From positions 434,001 to 498,000 of the forward strand of contig BMTG01000002.1 of the NCBI GenBank assembly GCA_014649555.1: a stretch of 64,000 nt of DNA, written 5' to 3'. The notes beneath the pieces are model-generated. The model did no database searches. It was not told the DNA's origin and saw only the letters and a list, made by a program, of their open reading frames with translations. This DNA comes from Streptomyces globisporus. Lineage in GTDB: Bacteria > Actinomycetota > Actinomycetes > Streptomycetales > Streptomycetaceae. Below, piece after piece: positions 7,506 through 17,436 of the stretch. The position numbers and the translations under genes were made by a program. Position 1 is the stretch's first letter. Each line of letters begins with the position of its first letter.

Positions 7506-9491
7506 TCAGCTCTCCTGTCGCTGGCGGCGGGTGGTGGGCTGGGTGACCCGGTCGAGCATCAGGCCGAGGCAGACGATCGCCGCTCCGGCGACGAGGCCGG
7601 TGGCCAGATCGCCCTGGGCGAGGCCGAGGACGACCTCGTAGCCGAGGGCGCCGGAGCCGACGAGTCCGCCGATGATGACGACGGCGAGCACCAGCACGAC
7701 CGCCTGGTTGACGGCGAGCAGCAGGGAGGGCCTGGCCAGCGGGATCTGAACCTGGCGCAGTTGCTGACCCGGGGTCGCGCCGAGCGAGCGGGCGCACTCC
7801 ATAGCCGCCGGGTCGACGCCACGCAGCCCCTGGGTGGTGATGCGGATGACGGCGGGCAGCGCGTAGACGACCGCGGCAGCGGCGGCGGGGGCGCGGCCGA
7901 CGCCGAAGAGGGCGACGACGGGGATCAGGTAGACGAACTGCGGCATGGTCTGGAAGACGTCGAGGACCGGTCGCAGCAGCCGTTCCAGGCGTTCGCTGCG
8001 GGCCGCGCCGACGGCGACGCCGAAGCCGATGACCAGGGTGACGGCGACGGCGGCGAGCACCTGGCTGAGGGTGTCCATCGAGGGCTCCCAGACGCCGAGT
8101 ACGCCGATCGCGGCCATGGCGAGGACGGCGGTGGCGGCGGTGCGCCAGGTGCCGATGGTCCAGGCGAGGGCGGCCACGATCAGCAGGACCGACCACCAGG
8201 GCAGGCCGGTGAGGCCGCTGCGCAGGGGGTTGAGGACGCCGCTGGTGAAGTGGGAGGCGAGGTCGGCGGTGCCGCCGACGACGGGCACTCCGGTGTAGAG
8301 GTGGTCGACCATCCAGTCCTTGGCGGTGTTGACCGGTCCGGCGATGGCGATGGTCAGGTCGTCGGGCCACACCTGGCCGTCGGTGGCCCGTCCGACGACC
8401 GCGACGGCCGCGGTGACGGCGGCTGCCAGGGACCAGCCGCGCCAGCCGCGCAGCAGGGCGGGGCCGGTGGGCTCGGCGCCGATGCGGCGTCCCGCCGCCT
8501 CGGTCGTACGGTCCAGGACGACGGCCAGCAGCACGATCGGGATGCCCGCGGCGAGTGCGGCGCCGACGTCCACGGAGGACAGCGCCTGGTAGACGCGGTC
8601 ACCGAGGCCGCCCGCGCCGATCACGGAGGCGATGACGGCCATGGAGAGGGCCATCATGATGGTCTGGTTGAGGCCGAGGAGGAGTTCCTTGCGGGCCAGC
8701 GGGAGCCGGGCGCTCAGCAGTCGCTGGCGTCCGGTCGCACCGAGCGAGGTGACGGCCTCCATGACGCCGCTGTCCGCGCCGCGCAGGCCGAGCGCCGTGA
8801 GCCGGGCCATCGGCGGAGCCGCGTACACGACGGTCGCGAGGACCGCTCCGGGCACGCCGATGCCGAACACCAGCACCACCGGCAGCAGATAGGCGAACGC
8901 GGGCAGCACCTGCATGGTGTCGAGCACCGGGCGCAGAATGCGGAACACACGGTCCGAGAGACCGGCGGCGAGGCCCAGGAGCAGCCCCAGCACGACGGAG
9001 GCGAGGACCGCGACGACCATCAGAGCGAGCGTCTGCATGGTCGGCACCCACATGCCGAGCAGCCCGCAGAGCAGGAACGACACACCTGCGGTGAGGGCGA
9101 GCCGGATCCCCGCGACGCGCCAGGCGACGGCGGCGGCGAACACGGTGACGCCGGCCCAGCCGAGCGCCAGGAGGACCAGATAGACGCCGCGTACGGAGAG
9201 GACGACGGCGTTGCTGATGTGACCGAAGAAGTAGAGGAACAGCGGGTGGCTGTCGCGGTTGGAGACGATCCAGTCCGTGACCTCGCCGAGCGGGGCGGAG
9301 AGGTCGGCGGTCAGCGCCTCGGGCCAGATCCCGCCGCCCCAGCGGCCGTGCACGACGGGCACGACGACGGCGGCGACGAGCGCGAGCAGCAGGAGCTTCG
9401 CGGCGGCGGGGCGGTCGCGGAGGGCGGCCAGCGGCCCCCGGCGCGCGCCCGTTGCGGCGGGGCGGGCCGAGGTGGCCTGTGCGGTGGCCAT
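7506..9491 (-). CDS. glycine betaine ABC permease, two fused permease domains
   Basis: A 661-residue integral membrane protein containing two consecutive binding-protein-dependent permease domains of OpuAB/ProW type. The first (about 30-330) carries the EAA-like loop SVGATGRQ/SLGATGRQRLLSARLPLARKE; the second (about 350-640) carries SLGATPGQQLRQVQIPLARPS. Each loop contacts the ATPase. Most homologues have one domain of about 280-300 residues and work as dimers, so this fusion encodes both halves in one chain. The start overlaps the ATPase stop (ATGA), and the next gene follows after one base, so a single operon is certain from spacing. Confidence 0.9.
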   Translation of the reverse strand: MATAQATSARPAATGARRGPLAALRDRPAAAKLLLLALVAAVVVPVVHGRWGGGIWPEALTADLSAPLGEVTDWIVSNRDSHPLFLYFFGHISNAVVLSVRGVYLVLLALGWAGVTVFAAAVAWRVAGIRLALTAGVSFLLCGLLGMWVPTMQTLALMVVAVLASVVLGLLLGLAAGLSDRVFRILRPVLDTMQVLPAFAYLLPVVLVFGIGVPGAVLATVVYAAPPMARLTALGLRGADSGVMEAVTSLGATGRQRLLSARLPLARKELLLGLNQTIMMALSMAVIASVIGAGGLGDRVYQALSSVDVGAALAAGIPIVLLAVVLDRTTEAAGRRIGAEPTGPALLRGWRGWSLAAAVTAAVAVVGRATDGQVWPDDLTIAIAGPVNTAKDWMVDHLYTGVPVVGGTADLASHFTSGVLNPLRSGLTGLPWWSVLLIVAALAWTIGTWRTAATAVLAMAAIGVLGVWEPSMDTLSQVLAAVAVTLVIGFGVAVGAARSERLERLLRPVLDVFQTMPQFVYLIPVVALFGVGRAPAAAAAVVYALPAVIRITTQGLRGVDPAAMECARSLGATPGQQLRQVQIPLARPSLLLAVNQAVVLVLAVVIIGGLVGSGALGYEVVLGLAQGDLATGLVAGAAIVCLGLMLDRVTQPTTRRQRQES

Positions 9492-10651
9492 CAGGCGGTC
9501 ACCTCGCGGGAGCCGCCCGGTGCGTCGGGGGCTCCGGACGCGGAGGAAGTGGGCGCGGCCGCCGCGCCGGGTTCGGAGGTTCCGGCGACGACGTCGAGCA
9601 GGCAGGCGTGGTCGACGACGCCGACGAGGCGGCCGCCGTCCATCACCCGGGCGACGGGGTCGCCGGAGCGGGCGACCGCTTCGATGGCCTCGGAGACGGT
9701 GGCTTCGGGGCGTACGGCCGGGCCGCGCTCGCTCTCCCCGGCGAGCGCGGGCCGCATGGCGGTGGCGACGGTGAGGACCTGCTCGCGCGGGACGTCGCGG
9801 ACGAACTCGCGGACGTAGTCGTCGGCGGGCGAGCCCACGATCTCCTCGGGGGTGCCGAGCTGGACGATGCCGCCGTCACGCATGAGCGCGATCCGGGTGC
9901 CCAGGCGCAGGGCCTCGCTGAGGTCGTGGGTGATGAAGACCATGGTGCGGCCCTCCTCGCGGTGCAGCCGGACCACCTCGTCCTGCATCTCGCGGCGGAT
10001 CAGCGGGTCCAGCGCGCTGAACGGCTCGTCGAAGAGGAGGACGGACGGGTCGACGGCGAGCGCGCGGGCGAGCCCGACGCGCTGCTGCTGGCCACCGGAG
10101 AGCTGCGAGGGGCGGCGGTCCTCCAGACCGTCGAGACCGACCTTCGCCACCAACTCCGCTGCCTTGGCGCGGCGTTCGGCCTTGCTCAGGCCCTGGATCT
10201 CCAGGCCGTAGGCGACGTTGTCCAACACCGTGCGGTGCGGCAGCAGTCCGAAGTGCTGGAAGACCATCGCGGCCCGGTGGCGGCGCAGTTCGCGCAGCCG
10301 GGAGCGGTCCATCGCGAGGACGTCCTCGCCGTCGATGGCCAGGGTGCCGCTGGTGGGCTCGATCAGCCGGGTCAGACAGCGTACGAGGGTCGACTTGCCG
10401 GAGCCCGACAGGCCCATGACGACGAACACCTCGCCCTTGCGGACGTCGAAGGAGACGTCACGGACGGCGGCGGTGCAGCCGGTGGCCTCGCGCAGTTCGG
10501 CGGGCGGGAGCGCGGCGTGCTCGCTGCCGGGGATCCGGTCGGCCTTGGGTCCGAAGACCTTCCAGAGGTTGCGTACGGAGAACACCGGGCTCTCGGTGGC
10601 TCCGGCGTTCCCGGTGGGCTCGGTGGCCTTGAGGGTCTCGGTTCCGGTCAT
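9491..10651 (-). CDS. glycine betaine ABC transporter ATP-binding protein
   Basis: A 386-residue ATPase. Walker A is GLSGSGKST, the Q-loop is in VFQHFGLLP, the signature is LSGGQQQR, Walker B is [12 protein letters not shown] and the switch His is in FITHD. This is the ProV/OpuAA type: the N-terminus has the family's extra FGPKAD segment before the nucleotide-binding core. A CBS-like region lies near the end ([28 protein letters not shown]), which in OpuA senses ionic strength or nucleotides. The start ATG overlaps the betA stop by four bases and the stop overlaps the permease start, so all are co-translated. Confidence 0.9.
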   Translation of the reverse strand: MTGTETLKATEPTGNAGATESPVFSVRNLWKVFGPKADRIPGSEHAALPPAELREATGCTAAVRDVSFDVRKGEVFVVMGLSGSGKSTLVRCLTRLIEPTSGTLAIDGEDVLAMDRSRLRELRRHRAAMVFQHFGLLPHRTVLDNVAYGLEIQGLSKAERRAKAAELVAKVGLDGLEDRRPSQLSGGQQQRVGLARALAVDPSVLLFDEPFSALDPLIRREMQDEVVRLHREEGRTMVFITHDLSEALRLGTRIALMRDGGIVQLGTPEEIVGSPADDYVREFVRDVPREQVLTVATAMRPALAGESERGPAVRPEATVSEAIEAVARSGDPVARVMDGGRLVGVVDHACLLDVVAGTSEPGAAAAPTSSASGAPDAPGGSREVTA

Positions 10652-12267
10652 CGGGCATCGCCTCCGGTGCTGGTGCTGGTTCCGGCGGCCGGCGCGGTCC
10701 CGCGCGCCTGGTCCGCCAGGAGTTCGGCGCACTTCTCGCCGACCATCAGGACGCCGATCATCGGGTTGACGGCGGGCATGGTCGGGAAGACGGACGCGTC
10801 GGCGATCCGGATGCCCTGAAGGCCACGGATGCGCAACTGCGGGTCCACGACGGCCTCGTGGTCGTCGGTGGCGCCCATCCGGCAGGTGCCCGCCGGGTGG
10901 TAGACGGTGTGGGCGACCTTGCGGGCGTACTCGCTGATGTCCTCGTCCGATGTGACCTCGGGGCCGGGGCAGACCTCGCGCTTCAGCCAGTGGGCCAGCG
11001 GCTCGGTGCGGGCGATCTCCCGGGCGAGCTTGATGCCGTCGACCAGGGTGCGGCCGTCGTAGTCGTCCTCGTCGGTGAAGTAGCGGAAGTCCAGGGCCGG
11101 CTTGACCTCGGGGTCGGCGCTCGTGAGGTAGAGGCGGCCCCGGCTGCGCGGCTTGGGGATGTTCGGAGTCATCGACACGCCGTGCTCGGGCTTCTCGTAG
11201 CCGAGCCGCTCCGGGTTGTCGGTGAAGGGGATCTGGTAAAAGTGGAACATCAGGTCCGGGCCCCGGGATCCGGGGTCGCGGCGGACGAAGAGTCCCGCGT
11301 CGGAGTCCATCGCGGAGTTCTCCGGAATGGGCCCGTCGGTCTCCCAGACGATGACGGACTCGGGGTGGTCGAGCAGGTTCTCGCCGACGCCCGGAAGGTC
11401 GTGGCGGACGTCGATGCCCAGCGCGGTCAGGTCCTCGCGGGGGCCGATCCCGGAGTGCATCAGCAGCCGGGGCGTGTCGACCGCGCCCGCGCAGACGATG
11501 ACCTCGCGGGCGGCGCGCAGCAGGATCTCCTCGCCGTCCTTCGTGCGGACGTGGACGCCGGTGGCGCGGGTGCCGTCGAACTCCAGGCGGTACGCCCAGG
11601 TCTCCAGCAGGATGCGAAGGTTGGGGCGGTCGCCGGCCTCGATGTGCGGGTGGAGGTAGGCCACCGACGCGGAGGAGCGCTTGTTGTTCTCGGGGTGGTA
11701 GGCGAGGTCGAAGAAGCCGACGCCCTCGTGGAACGGCTTGCTGTTGAAGCTGTCCACGCGCGGGACTCCGGCCGCCTCCTGGGCGGCGTCGACGAAGTCG
11801 CGGGCGATGGCGTTGCGGTCCTTCTCGTCGACCGGGACGATGTTGTTGCGCAGCTTGGCGAAGTACGGGTCCATCGCGGCCGCGCCCCAGCCCTCGGCGC
11901 CCGCCTCGGCCCACTCGTCCCAGTCGCCGGGCAGCGGCTTGAAGCTGATCAGCGTGTTGTGCGAGGAGCAGCCGCCCAGCACCCGGGCGCGGCTGTGCCG
12001 GATGTGGCTGTTGCCGCGCGGCTGTTCGGTGGTCGGGTAGTCGTAGTCGAGGTCGCCGCCGAGGAGGCCGAGCCAGCGGCGCAGGGTCAGCACGTCGTCG
12101 CGGTCGATGTCGGTGGGGCCGCCCTCGATGACCGTGACGGTCACGTCCGGGTCCTCGGTGAGCCGGGAGGCGATGACCGATCCGGCGGTGCCGCCGCCGA
12201 CGATCACGTAGTCGGCCACGGGTCCTTCGGGGTCGGGGACGGCGGTGCTGCGGGGGGTGGAAGGCAT
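10648..12267 (-). CDS. betA: choline dehydrogenase (GMC oxidoreductase)
   Basis: A 539-residue flavoprotein that oxidises choline to betaine aldehyde. The N-terminus has the FAD dinucleotide motif [17 protein letters not shown]. The second GMC signature appears as [17 protein letters not shown]. The C-terminus has the catalytic His region [12 protein letters not shown] and ends with [17 protein letters not shown]. Length matches BetA (about 540-560). It lies 98 bases downstream of betB and overlaps the transporter ATPase, linking synthesis and uptake in one transcript. A related alcohol oxidase of the GMC family is possible, but betB next door makes choline the best substrate. Confidence 0.9.
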   Translation of the reverse strand: MPSTPRSTAVPDPEGPVADYVIVGGGTAGSVIASRLTEDPDVTVTVIEGGPTDIDRDDVLTLRRWLGLLGGDLDYDYPTTEQPRGNSHIRHSRARVLGGCSSHNTLISFKPLPGDWDEWAEAGAEGWGAAAMDPYFAKLRNNIVPVDEKDRNAIARDFVDAAQEAAGVPRVDSFNSKPFHEGVGFFDLAYHPENNKRSSASVAYLHPHIEAGDRPNLRILLETWAYRLEFDGTRATGVHVRTKDGEEILLRAAREVIVCAGAVDTPRLLMHSGIGPREDLTALGIDVRHDLPGVGENLLDHPESVIVWETDGPIPENSAMDSDAGLFVRRDPGSRGPDLMFHFYQIPFTDNPERLGYEKPEHGVSMTPNIPKPRSRGRLYLTSADPEVKPALDFRYFTDEDDYDGRTLVDGIKLAREIARTEPLAHWLKREVCPGPEVTSDEDISEYARKVAHTVYHPAGTCRMGATDDHEAVVDPQLRIRGLQGIRIADASVFPTMPAVNPMIGVLMVGEKCAELLADQARGTAPAAGTSTSTGGDAR

Positions 12268-12365
12268 CGGTCACTGCTCCTTCTGCAAGGTTCGTGCGTG
12301 TACGTGGTGCTGCGAACAGCCGGGCGGGGCCCCTGGCTCGAGTCGTTTCGGGACCCCCGCAGGCG

Positions 12366-13868
12366 TCAGCCGGCGAACCAGCGCTGGGGGCGCGGGTTGA
12401 GGTTCTGGTAGATGTGCTTGGACTCGCGGTACTCGGCGAGGCCGGTCGGGCCGAGCTCCCGTCCGGTGCCGGACTTCCCGAAGCCGCCCCACTCGGCCTG
12501 CGGGAGGTAGGGGTGGTAGTCGTTGATCCAGACGGTGCCGTGGCGCAGCCGTCCGGCGACCCGGCGGGCGCGGCCGGCGTCGGTCGTCCAGACAGCGCCC
12601 GCGAGCCCGTAGTCGGTGTCGTTGGCCAGCGTGATGGCCTCTTCCTCGGTGCGGAAGGTCTCGACGGTGAGAATCGGGCCGAAGGTCTCCTCGCGGACCA
12701 CCGTCATCTCGCGGTTGCAGCCGTCGAGGACGGTCGGCCGGTAGAAGTAGCCGCCCTCGGGGCGTACGTCGCTGGGCTTGGGGCGTTCGCCGCCGGCCCG
12801 GACGATCGCGCCCTCCTCGCGGGCGGAGGCGACGTACGCCTCGACCTTGGCGAGCTGCTGGGCGGAGACGAGGGGGCCGCACTCGACGCCGTCGAGGGTG
12901 CCCCGGCCGAGGCGGATGGCGTCGGCGCGGCGGGCCAGCTCGGTGACGAAGCGCTCGCTGATGGAGTCCTGGATGATCAGGCGGGCCCCGGCGGAGCAGA
13001 CCTGGCCGCTGTGGAAGAACGCGGCGTTCAGGGCCTGGTCGACGGCGGTGTCGAAGCCTTCGTCGGTGGCGCAGGCGTCGGCGAAGACCACGTTGGGGTT
13101 CTTGCCGCCGAGCTCCAGGGCCACCTTCTTCACGGTCGGCGCGGCGGCCTGGGCCACCTTCGTGCCGCTGGCGAGGCCGCCGGTGAAGGAGACCAGGTCG
13201 ACGTCCGGGTGCTCGGAGAGCCGGGCGCCCACCGGGTCGCCCGCGCCGGTGACGAGGTTGGCGGCCCCGTCGGGGAGCCCGGCCTCGGCGAGCAGCTTGA
13301 TCAGGTGGACGGTGGAGAGCGGAGTGACCTCGCTGGGCTTGAGCACGAAGGTGTTGCCCGCGGCGAGGGCCGGGGCGATCTTCCAGCTGGCCTGGAGGAG
13401 GGGGTAGTTCCAGGGCGCGATGAGGGCGCACACGCCGACGGGCTCGTGGACGACGATGCTGTGGACGTCGGGGTCACCCGCGTCGACGACCCGGCCGCCG
13501 CTCTCGTTCATGACGAGGTCGGCGAAGTAGCGGAAGGCGTTGGTGACGTCGTCGACGTCGACCCGGCCCTCCTCCAGGGTCTTGCCGGTGTCGCGGCTCT
13601 CGGTGATCGCGATCTCCTCGCGGTCCCGCTGGAGCAGCTCGGCGACCCGGCGCAGCAGCGCGGCCCGCTCGGCGACGGGCCGGTGCGGCCAGGGGCCGTC
13701 GTCGAAGGCGCGCCGGGCCGCCGCGATCGCCGCGTCGGTGTCCGCCACGCCGCCCTCCGCGACGACGGCCAGGACCGTGGCGTCGGCAGGATCGAGGACC
13801 TCGCGGGTCGCGCCGGATCCGGCGGCCCGCCAGACGCCGTCGATGTGGATGGTGCTGAGCGCCGACAT
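12366..13868 (-). CDS. betB: betaine aldehyde dehydrogenase
   Basis: A 500-residue NAD(P)-dependent aldehyde dehydrogenase producing glycine betaine. Conserved parts are the coenzyme motif APWNYPLLQ, the general-base Glu in [12 protein letters not shown], the catalytic Cys in HSGQVCSAG, the FGPI motif (ETFGPILTV), and the C-terminal [15 protein letters not shown]. The start ATG ([11 protein letters not shown]) has GGAAGG upstream; an upstream in-frame start would add 51 residues that look like leader DNA. It is the first gene of the betaine run. A -10-like TACATT lies at 13982-13987 on the minus strand, with palindromic boxes just upstream. Confidence 0.92.
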   Translation of the reverse strand: MSALSTIHIDGVWRAAGSGATREVLDPADATVLAVVAEGGVADTDAAIAAARRAFDDGPWPHRPVAERAALLRRVAELLQRDREEIAITESRDTGKTLEEGRVDVDDVTNAFRYFADLVMNESGGRVVDAGDPDVHSIVVHEPVGVCALIAPWNYPLLQASWKIAPALAAGNTFVLKPSEVTPLSTVHLIKLLAEAGLPDGAANLVTGAGDPVGARLSEHPDVDLVSFTGGLASGTKVAQAAAPTVKKVALELGGKNPNVVFADACATDEGFDTAVDQALNAAFFHSGQVCSAGARLIIQDSISERFVTELARRADAIRLGRGTLDGVECGPLVSAQQLAKVEAYVASAREEGAIVRAGGERPKPSDVRPEGGYFYRPTVLDGCNREMTVVREETFGPILTVETFRTEEEAITLANDTDYGLAGAVWTTDAGRARRVAGRLRHGTVWINDYHPYLPQAEWGGFGKSGTGRELGPTGLAEYRESKHIYQNLNPRPQRWFAG

Positions 13869-13981
13869 GTCGTTTTTAGCCTTCCGTGCCTGAAATGCCC
13901 CCTCCGGTTTCGGCCAGGGCGTACGCATGGCGGGCCGACATCCGGCGCACCAGCGGCCTGGACCCCTCCCCAGTCCGGCGG

Positions 13982-14027
13982 AATGTATGCCGAGAATTTC
14001 ACGCAGAGTGATGCGCCTCACGCGTGA
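13982..14027 (-). promoter_or_regulatory. candidate betB promoter with TCAC/GTGA operator boxes
   Basis: On the minus strand, TACATT (13987 to 13982) fits a -10 hexamer, giving a leader of roughly 107 bases before betB. Two inverted repeats lie over the expected -35: TCAC-GCAGA-GTGA (13999-14011) and the perfect palindrome TCACGCGTGA (14018-14027). Such paired sites suggest a repressor or activator, but no BetI-like gene is in the window. There is no good -35 hexamer, so the call is tentative. Confidence 0.35.
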
Positions 14028-14078
14028 CGACCTCGGCAGGGCGCTTCCCGGGGCCCCTCGCGAACGGCCCGGTGCTGG

Positions 14079-15902
14079 TCAGACCGGTGATCCCGGGGAC
14101 GCCAGCCGGTGGGCCGCGCGCTCCCACACCTCCGGCCCCTCCCCCTCGACGGCGGCGGCGAACCGCTCCGGACGTGCGAGGAGCCTGCGGTGGCCGGGGT
14201 GGAGCGCGGTGTGCGCCAGCAGCCAGCCCGCCAGCAGATGCGGGTCCCCCGGGGTGGCCGCCCCTTGCTCCCGGTACGCCTCCCGTGCCGATGCGGCCTC
14301 ACCGTGGACCAACAGGACGTCGGCCTGGCCCGGTGCGGTGTCCGCCGCCGGGTCCGCCGCGGCGTCCGGGCGGAGGTAGAGCGCGCCCCGTACGTCACGC
14401 CAGTGGGTGCGCTCCGCGGCCGGGACGAGCCGGGGCTGCCGGGGAGGCGGGAGCGGCGTCCCGGAGCGCACCGCCGCCGCAAGACCGGCGCGCTCCTCGT
14501 CCGCGCACCGCAGATGGCGCAGCCGCCACTCGGCCCGGTGTCCGGCCGCCGCCGCACGGGCCCGCGCCACGGCCTGCCCGTCCACCGGCTCGCGCAGCCA
14601 GCCGTCGACGGTGCGGGTGAGGCCGGCGACCAGTCGGCGGCCGGGTCCGGTGAGCGACGCGCGGGTCGCGAGGGTCCGCAGGACCGTACGGGTCTGGATG
14701 CGGCGGAGCGCGAACCGGAAGGGCGCCAGGTCCAGCGGATCGGCGGCCCGGTCCCCGATCCGGTCCCGCCAGAATCCGGCGACGCCGACGAAGGCGTACG
14801 CCCCGTGCAGCAGGCCCGGCAGATGGCGCGGGTCCGGGCGCCACGGGGCGTAGTGCTCCTCCGTGCGGTCCTCGTCGAGCATCGCGAAGAGGTGGAGCAG
14901 CGCGCCGAGTTTGCTGTGCTGGAACTCGTGGACCATCGTCTCGGCGAGGGCCGCCCCGTTCGGCGGCTCGGCCACGACCATGGAGCCGAACGCGTCCGCG
15001 GTGGAGGCGCTGAGCCCCTCGACGGGGCCGCCCGGCAACCGCCCGGGCCAGGGCACGATGCGCCTGATCTCCTCGGGGCGGAGCGTGCCGGGGCCGGAGT
15101 CTCCGGATCCAGGCGGGGCAACGGAGCCGGCGGGAGAGGCCGGTCCGGGATCGAGCAGCGTGACCGCTTCGGCGAACAGCCTCTGCCAGGTGGCGAGTTC
15201 GCGCGGGGCGAGCCGACGGGGCGGGATCGGACGGTCGAGGTCGCGGTAGGGATCGGTGTCGTCGAGGGCGACCTCGGGACCGCCCTGCCGGACCGGCAGC
15301 CGGTGCGTCGGCCACCACACGGCACTCTGCGCCGCGGTGAGCGGGCGCAGGGTCAGGACGGCCGCCCCGGTGCCCGGTACGGCAGCGGTGAGCAGCAACT
15401 CCCCTTCACGCACCCGTGCGTGGACCGGCTGGAAGCCCAGCAGCGGGATGCCCGGCAGCCGGGCGAGGCCGAGCGTCGGCAGGGGTATCGCGCCTTCCCT
15501 GGCGGGCACGACGAGATCGGCGTCCGTCCCGGAGCGCACTGCGGCCACCAGGGCGACGGCGGCCAGGTGCCCGGTGTCCACCCAGAGGGGCGGGCCGACG
15601 GAGGCGCCGTGCAGACGTCGCAGGGTGTGGGCGAGCCAGCTTCCCACCTCCGGGCTGAGCAGCAACTCCTCGGCACAGCCCGGCCGCCTCTCCTCGGCCT
15701 GTTCCACGGTCTCCCAGATGGCGCCGAGGTCGGCGGGGCCGAGCAGGGTGGGCCGCTCCTCCAGTCGGCTCAGCAACTCGCCGATCAGGAGGAGGCGTCG
15801 GGACCTCTCCCCCTGTGCGAGGAAGCCGACGGCCTCCATCGAACCGCCGCCCGTGGCCAGTTCGTCGAACCATCGGCCGGGCATCCGTAGGGGTGCGCGC
15901 AC
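14079..15902 (-). CDS. HExxH-type peptide-modification enzyme (putative aKG-dependent peptide beta-hydroxylase)
   Basis: A 607-residue protein with the metal motif HEFQH at about residues 325-329 in MVHEFQHSKLGALLHLF. This matches the HEXXH-motif proteins found beside FxSxx-type ribosomal peptide systems, some of which are annotated as alpha-ketoglutarate-dependent peptide beta-hydroxylases; that link is from memory of the family. I chose GTG 15902 because GGAGGAGAG sits just upstream; ATG 15884 (MPGRWFDELATGGG) is the alternative. There is no signal peptide. It is the last gene of the VMAP-caspase run, 68 bases after a tiny peptide gene that could be its substrate. A zinc-peptidase role is the alternative reading of HExxH. 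Confidence 0.7.
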   Translation of the reverse strand: MRAPLRMPGRWFDELATGGGSMEAVGFLAQGERSRRLLLIGELLSRLEERPTLLGPADLGAIWETVEQAEERRPGCAEELLLSPEVGSWLAHTLRRLHGASVGPPLWVDTGHLAAVALVAAVRSGTDADLVVPAREGAIPLPTLGLARLPGIPLLGFQPVHARVREGELLLTAAVPGTGAAVLTLRPLTAAQSAVWWPTHRLPVRQGGPEVALDDTDPYRDLDRPIPPRRLAPRELATWQRLFAEAVTLLDPGPASPAGSVAPPGSGDSGPGTLRPEEIRRIVPWPGRLPGGPVEGLSASTADAFGSMVVAEPPNGAALAETMVHEFQHSKLGALLHLFAMLDEDRTEEHYAPWRPDPRHLPGLLHGAYAFVGVAGFWRDRIGDRAADPLDLAPFRFALRRIQTRTVLRTLATRASLTGPGRRLVAGLTRTVDGWLREPVDGQAVARARAAAAGHRAEWRLRHLRCADEERAGLAAAVRSGTPLPPPRQPRLVPAAERTHWRDVRGALYLRPDAAADPAADTAPGQADVLLVHGEAASAREAYREQGAATPGDPHLLAGWLLAHTALHPGHRRLLARPERFAAAVEGEGPEVWERAAHRLASPGSPV

Positions 15903-15970
15903 CCGCTCTCCTCCGTGGTGTTCCCGACGCGACCCGTGGAACCCCGCTCCTGGGAAGGGCCGCACAGCGC

Positions 15971-16162
15971 TCAGTCGGCGCGAGCGTTGGGCGGGCCGTC
16001 GTTGGACAGCGTGCTGGTACGCGCTCTTCGGATCTCCTCCAGCAGACGCTGTCCGGGCGCGGGAGCGAGGTCGCGCACGGCGGCGACTCCCACCTCCGCG
16101 AGGTCCGCGACATCGGACTCCAGATAGTCGGCCGGATCACCGACCGATGGCGTCTGCTGCAA
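15971..16162 (-). CDS. small peptide, candidate RiPP precursor (63 aa)
   Basis: A small ORF between the caspase and HExxH genes, same strand. I favour the TTG at 16162 because AAAAGGGGG lies eight bases upstream. A GTG at 16195 would give 74 residues, but its extra stretch encodes that very ribosome site. The peptide is acidic, then helical (ESDVADLAEVGVAAVRDL, LLEEIRRAR), and ends in a short polar tail, TSTLSNDGPPNARAD. Leader-like helix plus small tail fits a RiPP precursor. The tail offers Asn, Asp and Pro as candidate hydroxylation sites. It lacks the Phe-x-Ser-x-x carboxy-terminus of classical FxsA, so it would be a different core class. It could also be a simple regulatory peptide. Confidence 0.55.
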   Translation of the reverse strand: MQQTPSVGDPADYLESDVADLAEVGVAAVRDLAPAPGQRLLEEIRRARTSTLSNDGPPNARAD

Positions 16163-16266
16163 GGCCTGTTCCCCCTTTTCGATCCGGCGGCACACGATGC
16201 CACCCGTCCCTTCCCATCATGACGAATGGGTTGCCTTCCGGAAACCCGTGCGATCACGCGGGGCGA

Positions 16267-17436
16267 TCAGGGAGCCGGTCGGTTCTCGGCCAGGAACTCC
16301 CTCAGGGCTTCTTCCAGTTCGGCGGCCCGGACCGGGTCGTCGTCGAGCAGGGTGACGGCCCGGTAGAGGTCCCAGGGGCCTTCCGGGCGCCTCCGCAGCG
16401 TCCGCAGGATGCCGAGGACGTCCGTACGGGGCACCGCGTGCCGCGGCATCCGGGCCACCAGGACGGGGTCCAGCTCCGCGACCATCGTCTGGCGTTCGTC
16501 ACGGTCGCTCATCAGCGGATAGGCGAGGAGCGCGTCGACCACCCGGGCAAGCCCGCCGCCCGTCGGGTCCCGCCCGGGGCCACCCGCGTTCCGTGGTGCG
16601 GGCGGCCCCGGAGGGGCGGGCAGATGTTCCGCGTGTCCGGGACGGTACAGGTGGAGCGTGGGCACCTGAGTGTGGCGTCCGTCGGCGCGCAGCCGGTCGA
16701 ACCGGCCCCGGACCGCGGCGAAGAGCGCTTCCGCGTCGGGGGCCGGACCGCCGGGCAGGGCGGCCAGCTCGCGCAGGAGGATGTCCGAGAAGACACCCTG
16801 GCCGCCCACCGGGTCGTTCGCCGCACGCTGCCCCCGGTCGGCGGCCAGCAGCACGCTCTGCCGGTGGACCCGCAGGCGCTGCCCGGCGGGGAGGCTCCCG
16901 TCCGGGATCGTGACGGCCGGGCGGTGACGCTCCTCGAAGGTCTGGCAGGCGTCGACGACCCAGTTCTGCTCCGCGAAGCCGGGCAGGACGTCACTGCTCA
17001 GCCGGCGTCGAGCGGACTCCAGGTCGATGTTGCGCCGGTCGGCGTCCGTGGCGTCGGCACAGTAGAGCCGCAGGTGTTCGTCCCGGTCCAGGACGCCGTG
17101 CCCGCCCCACCAGATCCAGAGCACGTCCCCCTGCCGGGCGGGCAGTTCGTGGACCAGGACCCGCCGCAGGGTCTCGTGGTCGGCGTCGCGGTGGCCGGTG
17201 ACCGCGTCCGCCGTCGCCGCCGTCTCCGCCGGGGCGAGATGCAGCAGGATGTTGGCGTCCGGCACGCCCCTGGACCGCAGCCAGTCCCGGAAGCGCAGGG
17301 CGTCGCGGACCGGACCCGGCAGCGTCCAGCGGGAGCCCGCGGCATAGCGCTCGACGCCGACGACGAGCGCCACCACCCGTGCCGGGTCGACGGTGCCCGC
17401 GCTCACGGCAGCCGCGGGGACGGCATCGGCGCTCAC
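16267..17436 (-). CDS. caspase-family protease with EAD2-like tail
   Basis: A 389-residue cytoplasmic protein. Residues about 15-260 form a caspase/metacaspase (peptidase C14) core: the catalytic His is in IWWGGHGVLD (His113) and the nucleophile in WVVDACQTFEE (Cys164). After a Pro/Gly-rich linker, residues about 300-385 (VDALLAYPLMSDRDERQTMVAEL onward) resemble effector-associated domain 2, a small helical adaptor found on conflict-system effectors. VMAP in this operon carries a similar domain at its N-terminus, so the two may dock. The GTG start overlaps the hydrolase stop. By family, the role would be a protease unleashed when the NTPase machinery senses a threat; substrates are unknown. 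Confidence 0.85.
   Translation of the reverse strand: MSADAVPAAAVSAGTVDPARVVALVVGVERYAAGSRWTLPGPVRDALRFRDWLRSRGVPDANILLHLAPAETAATADAVTGHRDADHETLRRVLVHELPARQGDVLWIWWGGHGVLDRDEHLRLYCADATDADRRNIDLESARRRLSSDVLPGFAEQNWVVDACQTFEERHRPAVTIPDGSLPAGQRLRVHRQSVLLAADRGQRAANDPVGGQGVFSDILLRELAALPGGPAPDAEALFAAVRGRFDRLRADGRHTQVPTLHLYRPGHAEHLPAPPGPPAPRNAGGPGRDPTGGGLARVVDALLAYPLMSDRDERQTMVAELDPVLVARMPRHAVPRTDVLGILRTLRRRPEGPWDLYRAVTLLDDDPVRAAELEEALREFLAENRPAP

Noticed and set aside
7305-9818. 837-codon plus-strand ORF opposite the betaine permease
   Set aside because: Gly/Asp/Glu-rich nonsense of the kind that mirrors a hydrophobic protein; the minus strand has clear permease motifs and coupled starts.
14028-14078. 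Terminator after the HExxH gene
   Set aside because: Only a short GGGGCCCC palindrome is visible; no stable stem with tail, so read-through toward betB cannot be excluded.
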